Notes: generated from the sequence alone by a model not told the origin. A stretch of DNA of 64,000 nucleotides from Ponticoccus alexandrii (GCF_016806125.1 NZ_CP047166.1:3534001-3598000), one strand, 5' to 3'; positions 16,944 to 30,098 are shown, counted from the first letter of the stretch. Translations and numbers: made by a program.

Positions 16944-17798
16944 TCAGTCGCCGGGCGCGTTCAGGCGCTCCCGCAGGGCGGTGGAGAAGGCGACCGGGTC
17001 GGCGATGGTGTAAAGCTCGCGGATCAGCGGAGAGATCAGTGCCTCTTCCTCGACCTGCGCCAGCGGGCGGTCCGTGGGGATCATGCGCTGTTCGTAGAGG
17101 AAGTCGTCCGAAAAGCCCGGCAGCATCCACGATTTGTCGAAGGGCACCGCATCGGGTTCGATCTTGTTGACCGTCCGCGCCAGCACGTTGGTGCAGTTCG
17201 AGAAGAGCGTGTTGTACCAGCGCGGCTCTGCCTGCACCTCGGCGGTCTCGTCCAGCATGGCGCGCAGCACGGCCTTCTGATGATCGAGCGGGATGGTAAG
17301 CGGGTAGAGGTGCAGCCGGTCGCCGGCCCAGAACTCGGAATTGCCGTACATGTCGCGCTCTGTCGTCCAGACGAACATATATTCGAAGATCGGCAGGACC
17401 GCTGCCTTGGGGGCGGAGTAAGTCTCTCCGACTTCGCGGCGCGCCTCGATGGAGGCCACGTAGGCCGAGCCGTCCGCGAAGGAGAAGGCGAGCATGGTGT
17501 GGGCGATGGCGGCCATGTCACCGAAGGGCTCGACGAGGAACCAGGCCTGCGTGAGACTGTCCGGGTCGATGTCGCGGGTGATCCACTCCTCGCGAGCGAC
17601 GGTGCCGTCCGGAGCGTAGTCCCAGTTGCGGATGTTGGCGAGCGTATAGAGGCCGTCCTGCTGCGAGACCTCGGGCAGGCGGCTGTGGTCGGCGCGCCAG
17701 TCGCGGTCGTGAGACGGCCTGTGAAGCTGCCAGTTGATCCCGAGCCCGGCGGGCACGAGGACGATCAGGGCGAGGAGGAGCAGGAGCACGCGTTTCAT
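16944..17798 (-). CDS. DUF4105 family (Lnb N-terminal periplasmic domain-like) protein
   Basis: A 284-residue protein with an N-terminal membrane segment (MKRVLLLLLALIVLVPAG) and the rest outside the cytoplasm. The family motif around YNTLFSNCTNVLARTVNKIE near residue 195, with a conserved Asn-Cys-Thr, is characteristic of DUF4105. The fold is thought to be papain-like, with the Cys a candidate nucleophile and His in DGSAY/AIAHTMLAF a possible partner. Function unknown. It precedes rplJ on the same strand. Confidence 0.8.
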   Translation of the reverse strand: MKRVLLLLLALIVLVPAGLGINWQLHRPSHDRDWRADHSRLPEVSQQDGLYTLANIRNWDYAPDGTVAREEWITRDIDPDSLTQAWFLVEPFGDMAAIAHTMLAFSFADGSAYVASIEARREVGETYSAPKAAVLPIFEYMFVWTTERDMYGNSEFWAGDRLHLYPLTIPLDHQKAVLRAMLDETAEVQAEPRWYNTLFSNCTNVLARTVNKIEPDAVPFDKSWMLPGFSDDFLYEQRMIPTDRPLAQVEEEALISPLIRELYTIADPVAFSTALRERLNAPGD

Positions 17799-17871
17799 GG
17801 CTTTGGATTAGCGCCTGATGGCCGCGAGGGGAAGGTGCTCCGGCGCCGCGTTGCGCGGCGACGCTGCAATT

Positions 17872-17958
17872 GAGTATTTGGACAGAGAAGAAGCACAGGT
17901 GCGGTGTTCGAGACCGGTGTTGGATTTCGGTATTTTGCCAAGAAGAAGCAGGCGGGGG
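17872..17958 (-). repeat. Two partial repeat cores in reverse orientation
   Basis: GAGTATTTGGACAGAGAAGA at 17872-17891 and GGTATTTTGCCAAGAAGAAG at 17929-17948 are reverse complements of the core of the GC-hairpin repeat. They lie in the gap between the rhamnosyltransferase-like and DUF4105 genes. Confidence 0.5.
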
Positions 17959-18017
17959 CGCCCGGGTGGCTGAGTGGCGCGCCTTGAGGAGAGGGCGCGG
18001 CGCGCGTAGCCTGCCGG

Positions 18018-18818
18018 TCAGGCGAAGACCCTACGGACGTGATCGGCGTCAATGGCGAAACGGGTGCGGAAGAGGGCCTCTCCGGCGGCGTCGAGGCGGC
18101 GCAGGGCGACCGGCTTGACGTGTTTCTTCTGACGCGAGTCGTTGTGGTCGTTGTGGCCGCGCACATACATCGCGCTGTCGGTGAAGGTCACCGTGGGCAT
18201 GAACTGGTTTATCTTGGCGTGGCCGAAATTCATGATCGACTGCCGGACGCCGGCCTGCACCGCCATGGCCTGCGCGACGCCCCAATAGGGGGTGACGGTT
18301 TCCTCGGCGCAGAGGCCTTCTGCATCGGGGCGGCCGATGTAGCCCCGGTTCCAGTCGAAGCCGACGAGGCGGTGTTTCGCGGTCAGGGCGGCGCAGTCGC
18401 GGGCGGCCTCGCGCAGGGTGGCCACGAAATCGACGGCCACCGCGTCGTCGTCGTCGTGGCGGAATTGCAGGCAGGGCTGGCCCATGTCGCGGGCAGCGTT
18501 GATCGCCTCCTGGCAGATCTGACGGTGCGGGCCGGGGGCGCGGGGTACCACGACAGCTTGCGGGAAGCCCTCGACCAGCGCCAGCAGGCGGTGCATCCAG
18601 CGCTCGGGCATGACTTCACCGACGAGGATGAGGAAGGTGAAGTCGCCGTCGGTCTGCGCCTTCAGGCCCGGCAGGCAGATGGTCTCGAAGTGGCGGAAGC
18701 GCTCTTCCATCCGCTCGGGCGCGTAGAGATAGGCCATCCGGGCCTCGACAGAGGCGTGTTCGACCTGAAAGCCGCCCTCGGCCGGGTAGGAGAAGCGGCA
18801 GAAGCCGATAACGTGCAT
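18018..18818 (-). CDS. Putative rhamnosyltransferase family protein
   Basis: A 266-residue protein of the putative rhamnosyl transferase family (PF11316-like), predicted to add a sugar to a surface glycan. It starts MHVIGFCRFSYPAEGGF and contains a metal-binding acidic motif FRHDDDDAVAVDFV near residue 118 and GDFTFLILVGEVMPERW before it. AGAGGG precedes the ATG. No signal peptide, so it is cytoplasmic. No other glycan genes lie nearby, so the acceptor is unknown. Confidence 0.75.
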   Translation of the reverse strand: MHVIGFCRFSYPAEGGFQVEHASVEARMAYLYAPERMEERFRHFETICLPGLKAQTDGDFTFLILVGEVMPERWMHRLLALVEGFPQAVVVPRAPGPHRQICQEAINAARDMGQPCLQFRHDDDDAVAVDFVATLREAARDCAALTAKHRLVGFDWNRGYIGRPDAEGLCAEETVTPYWGVAQAMAVQAGVRQSIMNFGHAKINQFMPTVTFTDSAMYVRGHNDHNDSRQKKHVKPVALRRLDAAGEALFRTRFAIDADHVRRVFA

Positions 18819-18914
18819 GGGTGCCCTCTGGTCTTGTCGGTGCGAGAGTGGCAGTGGTCCGGGAGCCTGTCCAGAGCCTGCGCCATGACCCGCCGAACAC
18901 GGGGTGGGGCCTTA

Positions 18915-18943
18915 TTGACAAGGGGGGCGACTCTGCGTATACG
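18915..18943 (+). promoter_or_regulatory. Strong predicted sigma70 promoter of the rpsL operon
   Basis: TTGACA (18915-18920), exactly 17 bases, then TATACG (18938-18943). The leader to rpsL is about 270 bases; I see no open frame with a ribosome site in it. Confidence 0.8.
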
Positions 18944-19222
18944 CCGCTCCAATCCGTCGCGCCCGGCATAGCTGGGCGTGTCTGGTATTTGCAGATATGG
19001 ACTGCCGCAAGGTCCGGGCGCCTAAGCTCCGATCCTCTGGTACGCCCCCGCGTCGACGCCTTCGGTACAGGGTCGGATGCGGACCAAATGTCGTTTGCGC
19101 GCATCGCGCGCAGGCGTCCGACGAACCGGCCCGTCAGGGGTGCCACCCGGCACCCGGGTCAGACCTGAACCGCCGGGCCTCATCCCCGGCAACACCGCAA
19201 GAAGCACGGGGATACCCATTTC

Positions 19223-19594
19223 ATGCCCACGATCCAGCAGCTGATCCGCAAGCCGCGTCAGCCCAAAGTCAAGCGCTCGAAGTCCCAGCACCTCGAGCAG
19301 TGCCCGCAGAAGCGCGGCGTCTGCACCCGCGTCTACACCACCACACCGAAGAAGCCGAACTCGGCCATGCGGAAAGTCGCCAAGGTGCGTCTGACCAACG
19401 GTTACGAAGTCATCAGCTACATCCCCGGTGAAAGCCACAACCTTCAGGAGCACTCGGTGGTCCTGATCCGCGGCGGCCGGGTGAAAGACCTTCCCGGTGT
19501 GCGTTACCACATCCTCCGCGGTGTTCTGGATACCCAGGGCGTCAAGGACCGGAAGCAGCGCCGTTCGAAGTACGGCGCCAAGCGTCCCAAGTGA
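19223..19594 (+). CDS. rpsL: 30S ribosomal protein S12 (uS12)
   Basis: uS12, 123 residues, at the decoding centre. [20 protein letters not shown] at the start, [18 protein letters not shown] in the middle and the loop [14 protein letters not shown] are conserved. The lysines that change in streptomycin-resistant mutants (in PKKPNS and GRVKDLPGV) are the wild-type residues here. It is the first gene of the str-type block. Confidence 0.98.
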   Translation: MPTIQQLIRKPRQPKVKRSKSQHLEQCPQKRGVCTRVYTTTPKKPNSAMRKVAKVRLTNGYEVISYIPGESHNLQEHSVVLIRGGRVKDLPGVRYHILRGVLDTQGVKDRKQRRSKYGAKRPK

Positions 19595-19684
19595 TAAACC
19601 GGGTGCGTGCTTGCCGCGCACCCATTCCGGATACCTTAGAGTGAGGGCCCGTCCCGCACCGCCGCTGAAAAGAGAGACAGTCCC

Positions 19685-20155
19685 ATGTCCCGTCGTCACG
19701 CCGCAGAGAAGCGCGAAGTCCTGCCCGACGCCAAGTATGGCGATATCGTGCTGACCAAATTCATGAACAACCTGATGTACCACGGCAAGAAATCCGCCGC
19801 TGAGCGCATCGTCTACAACGCGCTCGACCGCGTCGAAGCCAAGGTCAAGCGCGCCCCCGTGGAAATCTTCCACGAGGCGCTGGACAACATCAAGCCGTCG
19901 GTCGAGGTCCGCTCGCGCCGCGTTGGTGGTGCCACCTACCAGGTCCCGGTCGAGGTTCGCCCCGAGCGCCGCGAGGCGCTGGCGATCCGCTGGCTGATCA
20001 CCGCCAGCCGCGCCCGCAACGAGAACACGATGGAAGAGCGCCTCGCAGGCGAGCTGATCGACGCCGTGCAATCGCGCGGTGCCGCCGTGAAGAAGCGCGA
20101 AGACACCCACAAGATGGCCGATGCCAACAAGGCGTTCAGCCACTACCGCTGGTAA
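19685..20155 (+). CDS. rpsG: 30S ribosomal protein S7 (uS7)
   Basis: uS7, 156 residues, which nucleates assembly of the 30S head and contacts E-site t[23 protein letters not shown] at the start and the segment [20 protein letters not shown] are diagnostic. It follows rpsL by 90 bases with a GAGAGA-type site before the ATG. Confidence 0.98.
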   Translation: MSRRHAAEKREVLPDAKYGDIVLTKFMNNLMYHGKKSAAERIVYNALDRVEAKVKRAPVEIFHEALDNIKPSVEVRSRRVGGATYQVPVEVRPERREALAIRWLITASRARNENTMEERLAGELIDAVQSRGAAVKKREDTHKMADANKAFSHYRW

Positions 20156-20330
20156 CAGACCGTGGGCGGCCGGCACCCCCGGCCGCCTGCATGCCGTGAT
20201 GACAGTTTGATGACGTTGCCCTTCGGTGCCCCCGGCGCCGCAACGCGCAGCCCCAGGCGTCGGATCGCTTGAACTTGTCAGAGGCGAGCGTTAAGCGCCC
20301 GCGCAGAGATTACCCCAGAGGAAACGACCC

Positions 20331-22454
<2,124 letters not shown>

Positions 22455-22461
22455 CCGGGAC

Positions 22462-22513
22462 GGCGGGGTGAACCCCGCCCTACCCACCACCGTAGGCCGG
22501 GCTTCATCCCGGC
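22462..22513. repeat. Paired extragenic palindromes between fusA and tuf
   Basis: GGCGGGGT-GA-ACCCCGCC (22462-22479) and GCCGGG-6-CCCGGC (22496-22513), linked by TACCC...GTAGG. The arrangement resembles the pair before rplR at 5571-5645. No T-tract follows, so read-through into tuf is likely. Confidence 0.6.
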
Positions 22514-22541
22514 ACCCGCAATAAAAAAGGGAGCCTATACA

Positions 22542-23717
<1,176 letters not shown>

Positions 23718-23805
23718 GCGCAGGGCGTCAGCCTTGTCGCTGGTGGCGACAGTGCCTTCGGCCCTGGCCGAAGGTCAAGCGAGCCACTCGGTGAAGATTA
23801 CGAAA

Positions 23806-23830
23806 GGGCGCCCCACGGGGCGCCCTTTTT
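23806..23830 (+). terminator. Rho-independent terminator after tuf
   Basis: GGGCGCC (23806-23812) pairs with GGCGCCC (23819-23825), followed by TTTTT. It ends the rpsL-tuf unit. Confidence 0.9.
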
Positions 23831-23858
23831 CATTCCGCATCGGCGATGATCCGTCCGG

Positions 23859-24395
23859 TCAGGCCTTCAGGCCCAGGTGGCTCGCGAACAGCCTGTCCCT
23901 GTATTTCAATCGGTTCTTGCGAGACGTCTTCGAGGCAAAGCGCCAAAGTTGGCGTTCGCGGATCGCGGCGCGCGGGTTGGCCAGCAACCGCAGCGATGAG
24001 CCCAGCAGCAAGGCCAGCCAGCACACCCCCATGACCATCGCAATCCGTGCGGCAAGCGGCGCATGCGTCACGGCGTAGATGATCCCGGGAACCGTCATTG
24101 CGTAGACGAGACTATTTAACGCGATGCGGTTCGACTGATTGTAGATTTCGCGGTATGTGCCGATGCATGTGACAAACAGAATTGCCGATGCGATCACCAC
24201 ATGAAGGGTGCCGAAGGGGACAAGCTTGCTGCCATAGTGCCAAGCTTGCAGCAGAAGAAAGACACAGGCCGCTGCCAGAATCGCTGACCGGATGGCAAGG
24301 TCCGCTTGCACGAGCAGTCGGGGTTCGGGCGCACAGGCGGCATTCAGGTCCTCAAGGGCCGGGATGCGGTAGATTTTCACGTGATCAATGTTCAT
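23859..24395 (-). CDS. Hypothetical integral membrane protein
   Basis: A 178-residue protein with four probable membrane helices (around residues 33-50, 60-80, 92-110 and 116-135, for example AILAAACVFLLLQAW and HVVIASAILFVTCIG) and a basic C-terminal tail rich in Arg and Lys. No family recognised and no strong ribosome site before the ATG. Codon use looks less GC-biased than the flanking genes. It runs against the operon direction and splits tuf from rpsJ. Confidence 0.6.
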   Translation of the reverse strand: MNIDHVKIYRIPALEDLNAACAPEPRLLVQADLAIRSAILAAACVFLLLQAWHYGSKLVPFGTLHVVIASAILFVTCIGTYREIYNQSNRIALNSLVYAMTVPGIIYAVTHAPLAARIAMVMGVCWLALLLGSSLRLLANPRAAIRERQLWRFASKTSRKNRLKYRDRLFASHLGLKA

Positions 24396-24506
24396 TCAAT
24401 GGGCCTGGAATTCTTGGGAAGCTGGGAATAGTCGCGGCAGATTACCCAAGGAACCCGGCAAAAGAATGTCGCCGATACGTCACGGCCGGGAGCTCCCAAC
24501 AAGCCC

Positions 24507-24535
24507 TTGCCCCACACCCCCAAACCGCCTATACG
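24507..24535 (+). promoter_or_regulatory. Predicted sigma70 promoter of the rpsJ operon
   Basis: TTGCCC (24507-24512), 17 bases, TATACG (24530-24535), about 120 bases before rpsJ. This restores transcription after the tuf terminator. Confidence 0.7.
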
Positions 24536-24558
24536 CGCGCAACGGCCCTCGGGTCGGG

Positions 24559-24583
24559 AAGGGCGGAGTGATTCTCCGCCCTT
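24559..24583 (+). promoter_or_regulatory. Stem-loop in the rpsJ leader
   Basis: AAGGGCGGAG (24559-24568) pairs perfectly with CTCCGCCCTT (24574-24583) around a 5-base loop, followed by TAAGG. It lies between the promoter and rpsJ, so it could be an attenuator or an S10-type leader element; the T-tract is too short for a strong terminator. Confidence 0.5.
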
Positions 24584-24655
24584 TAAGGTTCGATGAGGGG
24601 TTCCGAATGAGCGGCGCTCCTCCTCTCAACCTCAATGCCAAGACAGGACTGTTCG

Positions 24656-24961
24656 ATGAACCAGAACATCCGTATCCGGCTGAAGGCGTTCGATTACCGC
24701 GTGCTCGACGCAAGCACCCAGGAAATCGTCAACACCGCAAAGCGCACCGGCGCCACCGTTCGTGGTCCGATCCCGCTGCCGAACAAGATCGAGAAATACA
24801 CCGTTCTGCGTGGTCCCCACGTGAACAAGAAGTCGCGCGACCAGTTCGAGATCCGCACGCACAAGCGTCTGCTCGACATCGTCGACCCGACCCCGCAGAC
24901 CGTTGACGCCCTGATGAAGCTCGACCTCGCCGCCGGCGTGGACGTCGAGATCAAGGTTTAA
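24656..24961 (+). CDS. rpsJ: 30S ribosomal protein S10 (uS10)
   Basis: uS10, 101 residues, also the NusE subunit of antitermination complexes. [20 protein letters not shown] and [20 protein letters not shown] are diagnostic. The ATG at 24656 was chosen over an in-frame ATG 7 codons upstream because it has AGGA 7 bases before it and gives the family N-terminus. It is the first gene of the four-gene S10 fragment. Confidence 0.97.
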   Translation: MNQNIRIRLKAFDYRVLDASTQEIVNTAKRTGATVRGPIPLPNKIEKYTVLRGPHVNKKSRDQFEIRTHKRLLDIVDPTPQTVDALMKLDLAAGVDVEIKV

Positions 24962-24970
24962 GGGGGTCCC

Positions 24971-25837
24971 ATGCGTACTGGTATCATCGCCAAGAAAATC
25001 GGCATGACCCGTCTGTTCATGGAAGACGGCAAGCAGATCCCCGTGACCGTGCTTCAGCTGGACAACCTCCAGATCGTGGCACAGCGCACCGAAGAGGCCC
25101 ATGGCTACACCGCCGTCCAGCTGGGCGCCGGCACCGCCAAGGCCAAGCGCACCTCGCAGGCCATGCGTGGCCACTTCGCCAAGGCGAACGTGGAACCCAA
25201 GCGCAAGGTCGCCGAGTTCCGCGTCTCCGCCGACAACCTGATCGAAGTGGGCGAGGAAATCATCGCCGACCATTACTTCGAAGGTCAGTTCGTCGACGTG
25301 GCGGGCACGACCATCGGTAAGGGCTTTGCAGGTGCCATGAAGCGGCACAACTTCGGCGGTCTGCGCGCCACGCACGGCGTGTCGATCAGCCACCGTTCGC
25401 ACGGCTCCACCGGTCAGTGTCAGGACCCCGGCAAGGTGTTCAAGGGCAAGAAGATGGCCGGTCACATGGGCGCCGTCCGCGTGACCACGCAGAACCTGCA
25501 GGTCGTCAAGACCGACAGCGACCGCGGCCTGATCATGATCAAGGGCGCCGTTCCCGGACCCAAGGGTTCGTGGGTGACCGTCAAGGACGCCGTCAAGAAG
25601 CCGGTTCCGGAAAACGTGATCCTGCCCGCCGCCCTCATGAGCTCCAAGCGTGAAGCCATTAAGGCAGCCGAGGAAGCCGCCGCAGCCGCCGCAGCCGAAG
25701 CCGAGGCCGAAGCACAGCGTCTGGCCGAAGAGCAGGCCGCCGCAGAGGCCGCCGCGCTGAAGGACGCCGAGCAGTCGATCGAGGCCGACAAGGCTGAAGA
25801 CGGTGCCGAGCCCGAGAAGAAGGAAGGCGACGAATGA
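24971..25837 (+). CDS. rplC: 50S ribosomal protein L3 (uL3) with long acidic C-terminal tail
   Basis: uL3, an early assembly protein near the peptidyl-transferase centre. The core ([20 protein letters not shown]... [20 protein letters not shown]... [12 protein letters not shown]) is normal. Residues 223-288 are an extra Ala/Glu-rich, probably helical tail ([20 protein letters not shown]... ending KKEGDE), which takes the protein to 288 residues against about 209 in E. coli. The end overlaps rplD by 4 bases (ATGA), so the tail is translated by necessity. Confidence 0.96.
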   Translation: MRTGIIAKKIGMTRLFMEDGKQIPVTVLQLDNLQIVAQRTEEAHGYTAVQLGAGTAKAKRTSQAMRGHFAKANVEPKRKVAEFRVSADNLIEVGEEIIADHYFEGQFVDVAGTTIGKGFAGAMKRHNFGGLRATHGVSISHRSHGSTGQCQDPGKVFKGKKMAGHMGAVRVTTQNLQVVKTDSDRGLIMIKGAVPGPKGSWVTVKDAVKKPVPENVILPAALMSSKREAIKAAEEAAAAAAAEAEAEAQRLAEEQAAAEAAALKDAEQSIEADKAEDGAEPEKKEGDE

Positions 25838-26451
25838 AACTCGACGTGATCAAACTGGACGGCGGCAACGCCGGGTCGGTCGAGCTGGACGAGGCCCTGT
25901 TCGGGCTGGATCCGCGCGCCGACATCCTGCACCGTGTGGTGCGCTGGCAGCGTAACAAGGCGCAGGCTGGCACTCACAAGGTCAAGACCCGCTCGGAAGT
26001 GTCCTACTCGACCAAGAAGATCTATCGCCAGAAGGGCACGGGCGGCGCACGCCACGGCTCGCGCAAGGCGCCGATCTTCCGCAAGGGTGGTATCTACAAG
26101 GGTCCGACCCCGCGCAGCCACGCCCACGACCTGCCCAAGAAGGTGCGTCGTCTGGGCCTGATGCACGCGCTCTCTGCCAAGGCGAAAGCCGGCAACCTGG
26201 TGATCCTGGATGCGCTGGACAGCGACGGCAAGACCGCCGCACTGGCCAAGCAGATCTCTTCGCTGGGCTGGAAGCGCGCGCTGATCATCGACGGCGCAGA
26301 GCTGAACGAAGGCTTCGTCAAGGCCGCCGCGAACATCGACGGTCTGGACGTGCTGCCCTCGATCGGCGCCAACGTCTATGACATCCTCAAGCGTGACACC
26401 TTGGTGATCACGAAGGCGGGTGTCGAAGCACTGGAGGCTCGACTGAAATGA
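25834..26451 (+). CDS. rplD: 50S ribosomal protein L4 (uL4)
   Basis: uL4, 205 residues, which lines the exit tunnel. In enterobacteria it represses the S10 operon. The extended loop containing [20 protein letters not shown] identifies it. It overlaps rplC and rplW by 4 bases each, so the three genes are translationally coupled. Confidence 0.97.
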   Translation: MKLDVIKLDGGNAGSVELDEALFGLDPRADILHRVVRWQRNKAQAGTHKVKTRSEVSYSTKKIYRQKGTGGARHGSRKAPIFRKGGIYKGPTPRSHAHDLPKKVRRLGLMHALSAKAKAGNLVILDALDSDGKTAALAKQISSLGWKRALIIDGAELNEGFVKAAANIDGLDVLPSIGANVYDILKRDTLVITKAGVEALEARLK

Positions 26452-26744
26452 GCGCGAAGGCAGAACACTACGACGTGATCCGCAAGCCGATCATCACCGA
26501 GAAATCCACCATGGCCTCCGAGGCCGGCGCGGTGGTCTTCGAAGTGGCGATCGACGCGGCGAAACCGCAGATCAAGGAAGCGGTCGAAGCGCTGTTCAGC
26601 GTCAAGGTGAAGGCGGTCAACACCACCATCACCAAGGGCAAGAACAAGCGGTTCCGCGGCATCAAGGGCACCCGCAAGGATGTCAAGAAAGCCTACGTCA
26701 CGCTGGAAGAAGGCAACACGATCGACGTCTCGACCGGGTTGTAA
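26448..26744 (+). CDS. rplW: 50S ribosomal protein L23 (uL23)
   Basis: uL23, 98 residues, the docking site at the tunnel exit for trigger factor and [23 protein letters not shown] and [19 protein letters not shown] are diagnostic. The next gene should be rplB, but a terminator follows directly and rplB lies on the other strand 12 kb away. Confidence 0.97.
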   Translation: MSAKAEHYDVIRKPIITEKSTMASEAGAVVFEVAIDAAKPQIKEAVEALFSVKVKAVNTTITKGKNKRFRGIKGTRKDVKKAYVTLEEGNTIDVSTGL

Positions 26745-26783
26745 GCGGACGGTGGGCTCCAGGCCCGCCCCGTACAGATCACG

Positions 26784-26813
26784 AAGGCCCCTGCAGCGAT
26801 GCGGGGGCCTTTT
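26784..26813 (+). terminator. Terminator after rplW
   Basis: AAGGCCCC (26784-26791) pairs with GGGGCCTT (26804-26811), followed by TTT. It truncates the S10 operon after its fourth gene. Confidence 0.85.
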
Positions 26814-26913
26814 CCGTTTGGCCACCATCCGCGCAGGCACGCGACCCGGAAAACGACGTGCCGGGTCGCAAGAGCGCGTGACTTGGCCCGCGCCCCGTGC
26901 CTAAAGACGAGGC

Positions 26914-28146
26914 ATGCGCCTTGTCGTCTCTTTCGCCGCCCTCTTCGCCTCTGTCGTCCTGTTGCAGCTGTCCTCGGGCGGCGTCGGGCCTCTGGACGCC
27001 CTGTACGGGGTCGTCCTGGGCTTTACGACCACCCAGATCGGCCTGCTGGGCTCGGCGCATTTCGCCGGGTTCTTCCTGGGCTGCTGGTGGGCGCCGCGCC
27101 TGATGGGATCGGTCGGCCACGCGCGCGCCTTCGCCGCCTTTGCCGCGCTGGGAACCATCGGCATCCTCGGCCATGTGCTGACCGACAATGCCTATGGCTG
27201 GGCGGCGCTGCGCAGTGCGCAGGGGGTCTGCATCGCAGGCTGTTACACCGTCATAGAGGCATGGTTGCAGGCCAAGGTCACCAACGAGACCCGGGGCCGC
27301 GCCATGGGCGCCTATCGCCTGACCGACCTCGGCGCGCAGCTTTGCGCGCAGCTGGTGATCTCTGTCCTGCCGCCGGCGCATTACGCCAGCTACACGCTGC
27401 TGGCCATGGTCTGCTGCGCCGCCCTGCTGCCGATGTCGCTGACCCGCCTGCCCCAGCCGGAAATCCCGGACGCCCCGCGCCTGCAACCGCGCCTTGCCTG
27501 GACGCGGTCGCCGCTGGCGGTGGCGGGGGTGCTGGTCTCGGCACTGTCGGGCGCGTCGTTCCGGATGGTCGGGCCAGTCTACGGCACAGCCGTCGGGCTG
27601 GACGCCTCGATGATCGCCATCTTCCTCGCCAGCTTCGTGGCCGGTGGCGCGCTCGCCCAATACCCCGTGGGCTGGCTGGCGGACCGCTACGACCGGCGCA
27701 GCGTGCTGATCTGGCTGTCGATCGCGGCGGTTGTCAGCTGCGCGCTGACCGCCGCCATGCCGGGCGCGCATCCCTGGGCGATCCTCGGGCTGGCGGCCTT
27801 CTTCGGGCTGACCACCTACCCGATCTACTCGGTCGCGGCGGCGCATGCCCACGACTTCGCCGAAAGCCACGAGAGGGTCGAGCTTTCGGCGGCGCTGATG
27901 TTCTGGTACGCGACCGGCGCCATCGGCGCGCCCTACATCGCCGCCGCGCTGATAGAGGCCTACGGCCCCCCGGCACTGTTCATCATGATCGCGCTGGGGC
28001 ACCTTGCGCTGGTGGTCTTCGGCCTGGTGAGGATGCGGGCGCGGCCGCTGGCCACGACACGCACGCCCTACGTCTACGCGCCGCGCACCTCCTTCACGGT
28101 CGGGCGCCTGCTGGGCCGCTTGCGCGACCCCGGTCGCGACAGATAG
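26914..28146 (+). CDS. MFS transporter, YcaD-like
   Basis: Major facilitator superfamily permease of 410 residues with 12 predicted membrane helices. It has the loop signature GWLADRYDRRSVL between helices in the second half and AWLQAKVTNETRGRAMGAYR after helix 5, as in the YcaD group of putative efflux or uptake permeases. Substrate unknown. The C-terminal 35 residues are polar and Arg-rich. It probably forms an independent unit upstream of metG. Confidence 0.85.
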   Translation: MRLVVSFAALFASVVLLQLSSGGVGPLDALYGVVLGFTTTQIGLLGSAHFAGFFLGCWWAPRLMGSVGHARAFAAFAALGTIGILGHVLTDNAYGWAALRSAQGVCIAGCYTVIEAWLQAKVTNETRGRAMGAYRLTDLGAQLCAQLVISVLPPAHYASYTLLAMVCCAALLPMSLTRLPQPEIPDAPRLQPRLAWTRSPLAVAGVLVSALSGASFRMVGPVYGTAVGLDASMIAIFLASFVAGGALAQYPVGWLADRYDRRSVLIWLSIAAVVSCALTAAMPGAHPWAILGLAAFFGLTTYPIYSVAAAHAHDFAESHERVELSAALMFWYATGAIGAPYIAAALIEAYGPPALFIMIALGHLALVVFGLVRMRARPLATTRTPYVYAPRTSFTVGRLLGRLRDPGRDR

Positions 28147-28215
28147 CCAGCGGCGCTGGCACTTGACCCAAGCCTGCGTTACACCGCTGGCCAAATCCGC
28201 AAAGGACCGACAGCC

Positions 28216-29928
28216 ATGGCCCGCCATCTCATCACCTCCGCCATTCCCTACATCAACGGGATCAAGCATCTGGGCAACCTCGTGGGCAGCCAGCTGCCCG
28301 CCGACCTCTACGCCCGCTACCTGCGTGCCCGGGGGCACGAGGTGCTGTTCCTCTGCGCCACCGACGAACATGGCACTCCCGCCGAACTGGCCGCCGCCAA
28401 GGCGGGCAAACCGGTGGCGGACTACTGTGCCGAGATGTGGGGCGTGCAGGCCAGGCTGGCCGAGGGCTTTCGCCTGTCCTTCGACCACTTCGGGCGCTCT
28501 TCCTCTCCGCAGAACCACCGGCTGACGCAGCATTTCGCCAAGGTTCTGGACGAGGCCCGGCTGATCCGCGAAGTGTCTGAAACGCAGATGTATTCCAACG
28601 CCGACGGGCGCTTCCTGCCGGACCGCTATATCGAGGGCACCTGCCCGAACTGCGGCTTCGATTCAGCGCGCGGCGACCAGTGCGACAACTGCACAAAGCA
28701 GCTCGACCCGGTCGACCTGATCAACCCGCATTCGACGATTTCCGGCTCGACCGATCTCGAGATGCGCGAGACCAAGCACCTGTATCTTGCGCAAAGCAAG
28801 ATGAAGGACGAGTTGGAGAAATGGATCGACACCCGCGAGGGCTGGCCGGTGCTGACCACCTCGATCGCCAAGAAATGGCTGAACGACGGCGACGGGTTGC
28901 AGGATCGCGGCATCACCCGCGACCTCGACTGGGGCATCCCGGTGCAACGCGGCGATGAACCCTGGCCGGGGATGGAGGGCAAGGTCTTCTACGTCTGGTT
29001 CGACGCGCCGATCGAATACATCGCCTGCGCGCAGGAATGGGTCGAGGCGGGCAAGGGCGACGACTGGGCGCGCTGGTGGCGCACCGACGAAGGCGCGGAG
29101 GACGTGCGCTACACCCAATTCATGGGCAAGGACAACGTGCCCTTCCACACGCTCGGCTTCCCGGTGACGATCCTCGGCTCGGGCGAGCCGTGGAAACTGG
29201 TCGATTACATCAAGTCCTTCAACTACCTGAACTACGACGGCGGCCAGTTCTCGACATCGCGCGGGCGCGGTGTCTTCATGGATCAGGCGCTGGAGATCCT
29301 GCCAGCGGACTACTGGCGCTGGTGGCTGCTGTCCCACGTCCCCGAGACCTCGGATGCCGAATTCACCTGGGAGGCCTTCCAGTCCGGCGTGAACAAGGAT
29401 CTCGCCGACGTGCTGGGCAACTTCGCCAGCCGGGTGACGAAGTTCTGCCGCTCCAAGTTCTCCGAGGCGGTGCCCGAGGGCGGCACCCAGGGCCCCCGCG
29501 AGCTGCAGCTGATCGCCGATCTGACGGCAAAGCTGCGCGACTACGAGGCCAATATGGAGGCGCTGGAGATCCGCAAGGCGGCGGCGGCGCTGCGCGGCGC
29601 CTGGGTGCTGGGCAACGAGTACCTGCAAGAGGTGGCGCCCTGGTCGACCTTCAAGACCGACCCCGAACAGGCCGCCATGCAGATCCGGCTGGCGCTGAAC
29701 ATGATCCGCCTCTACGCGGTGATTTCGGCGCCCTTCATCCCCGACGCCTGCGCCGACCTGCTGGCGGCAATGCAGACCGACGATGACAGCTGGCCCACGG
29801 ATGTGGCGGCGGCCCTGACGATGCTGCCGCCGGGCCACACCTTCACGGTGCCCGAGGTGACCTTCCGCAAGATCACCGACGCAGAGCGCGAGGACTGGGC
29901 GGAGCGCTTCGCCGGCACCCGGGGCTGA
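28216..29928 (+). CDS. metG: Methionyl-tRNA synthetase
   Basis: Class I aminoacyl-tRNA synthetase of 570 residues that charges tRNA-Met. The HIGH-type motif is HLGN near residue 18. A zinc knuckle with CPNC and CDNC pairs lies near residues 140-160. The KMSKS-type loop reads [10 protein letters not shown] near residue 345, a variant without the two lysines that occurs in some MetRS lineages. An anticodon-binding helical domain follows; the C-terminal dimerisation/EMAP-like domain of E. coli is absent. A clear GAC-rich ribosome site is not obvious, but the ATG gives the family N-terminus [14 protein letters not shown]. Confidence 0.96.
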   Translation: MARHLITSAIPYINGIKHLGNLVGSQLPADLYARYLRARGHEVLFLCATDEHGTPAELAAAKAGKPVADYCAEMWGVQARLAEGFRLSFDHFGRSSSPQNHRLTQHFAKVLDEARLIREVSETQMYSNADGRFLPDRYIEGTCPNCGFDSARGDQCDNCTKQLDPVDLINPHSTISGSTDLEMRETKHLYLAQSKMKDELEKWIDTREGWPVLTTSIAKKWLNDGDGLQDRGITRDLDWGIPVQRGDEPWPGMEGKVFYVWFDAPIEYIACAQEWVEAGKGDDWARWWRTDEGAEDVRYTQFMGKDNVPFHTLGFPVTILGSGEPWKLVDYIKSFNYLNYDGGQFSTSRGRGVFMDQALEILPADYWRWWLLSHVPETSDAEFTWEAFQSGVNKDLADVLGNFASRVTKFCRSKFSEAVPEGGTQGPRELQLIADLTAKLRDYEANMEALEIRKAAAALRGAWVLGNEYLQEVAPWSTFKTDPEQAAMQIRLALNMIRLYAVISAPFIPDACADLLAAMQTDDDSWPTDVAAALTMLPPGHTFTVPEVTFRKITDAEREDWAERFAGTRG

Positions 29929-29957
29929 CCGCGCGACAGCGGCTTTCCCACGCGGGG

Positions 29958-30002
29958 AAGCCTGTTGCAAACAGGCTTGGAAGGCGCTTCGAAGCGCCTT
30001 CC
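29958..30002. repeat. Double palindrome after metG
   Basis: AAGCCTGTT-GCA-AACAGGCTT (29958-29978) is followed directly by a perfect 24-base palindrome centred at 29990/29991 with arms GGAAGGCGCTTC/GAAGCGCCTTCC. The layout matches the twin palindromes at 45239-45284 and 60916-60959, although the sequence differs. Confidence 0.7.
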
Positions 30003-30098
30003 ACCGGCCCATCGGGCGGCACATCTCCGCCGCCCGGCCTGCCCCTGCGGAACCGCAGGCGCCCCCCACCGGTTTCCCCTGCGAAAGGGAGGACACCG

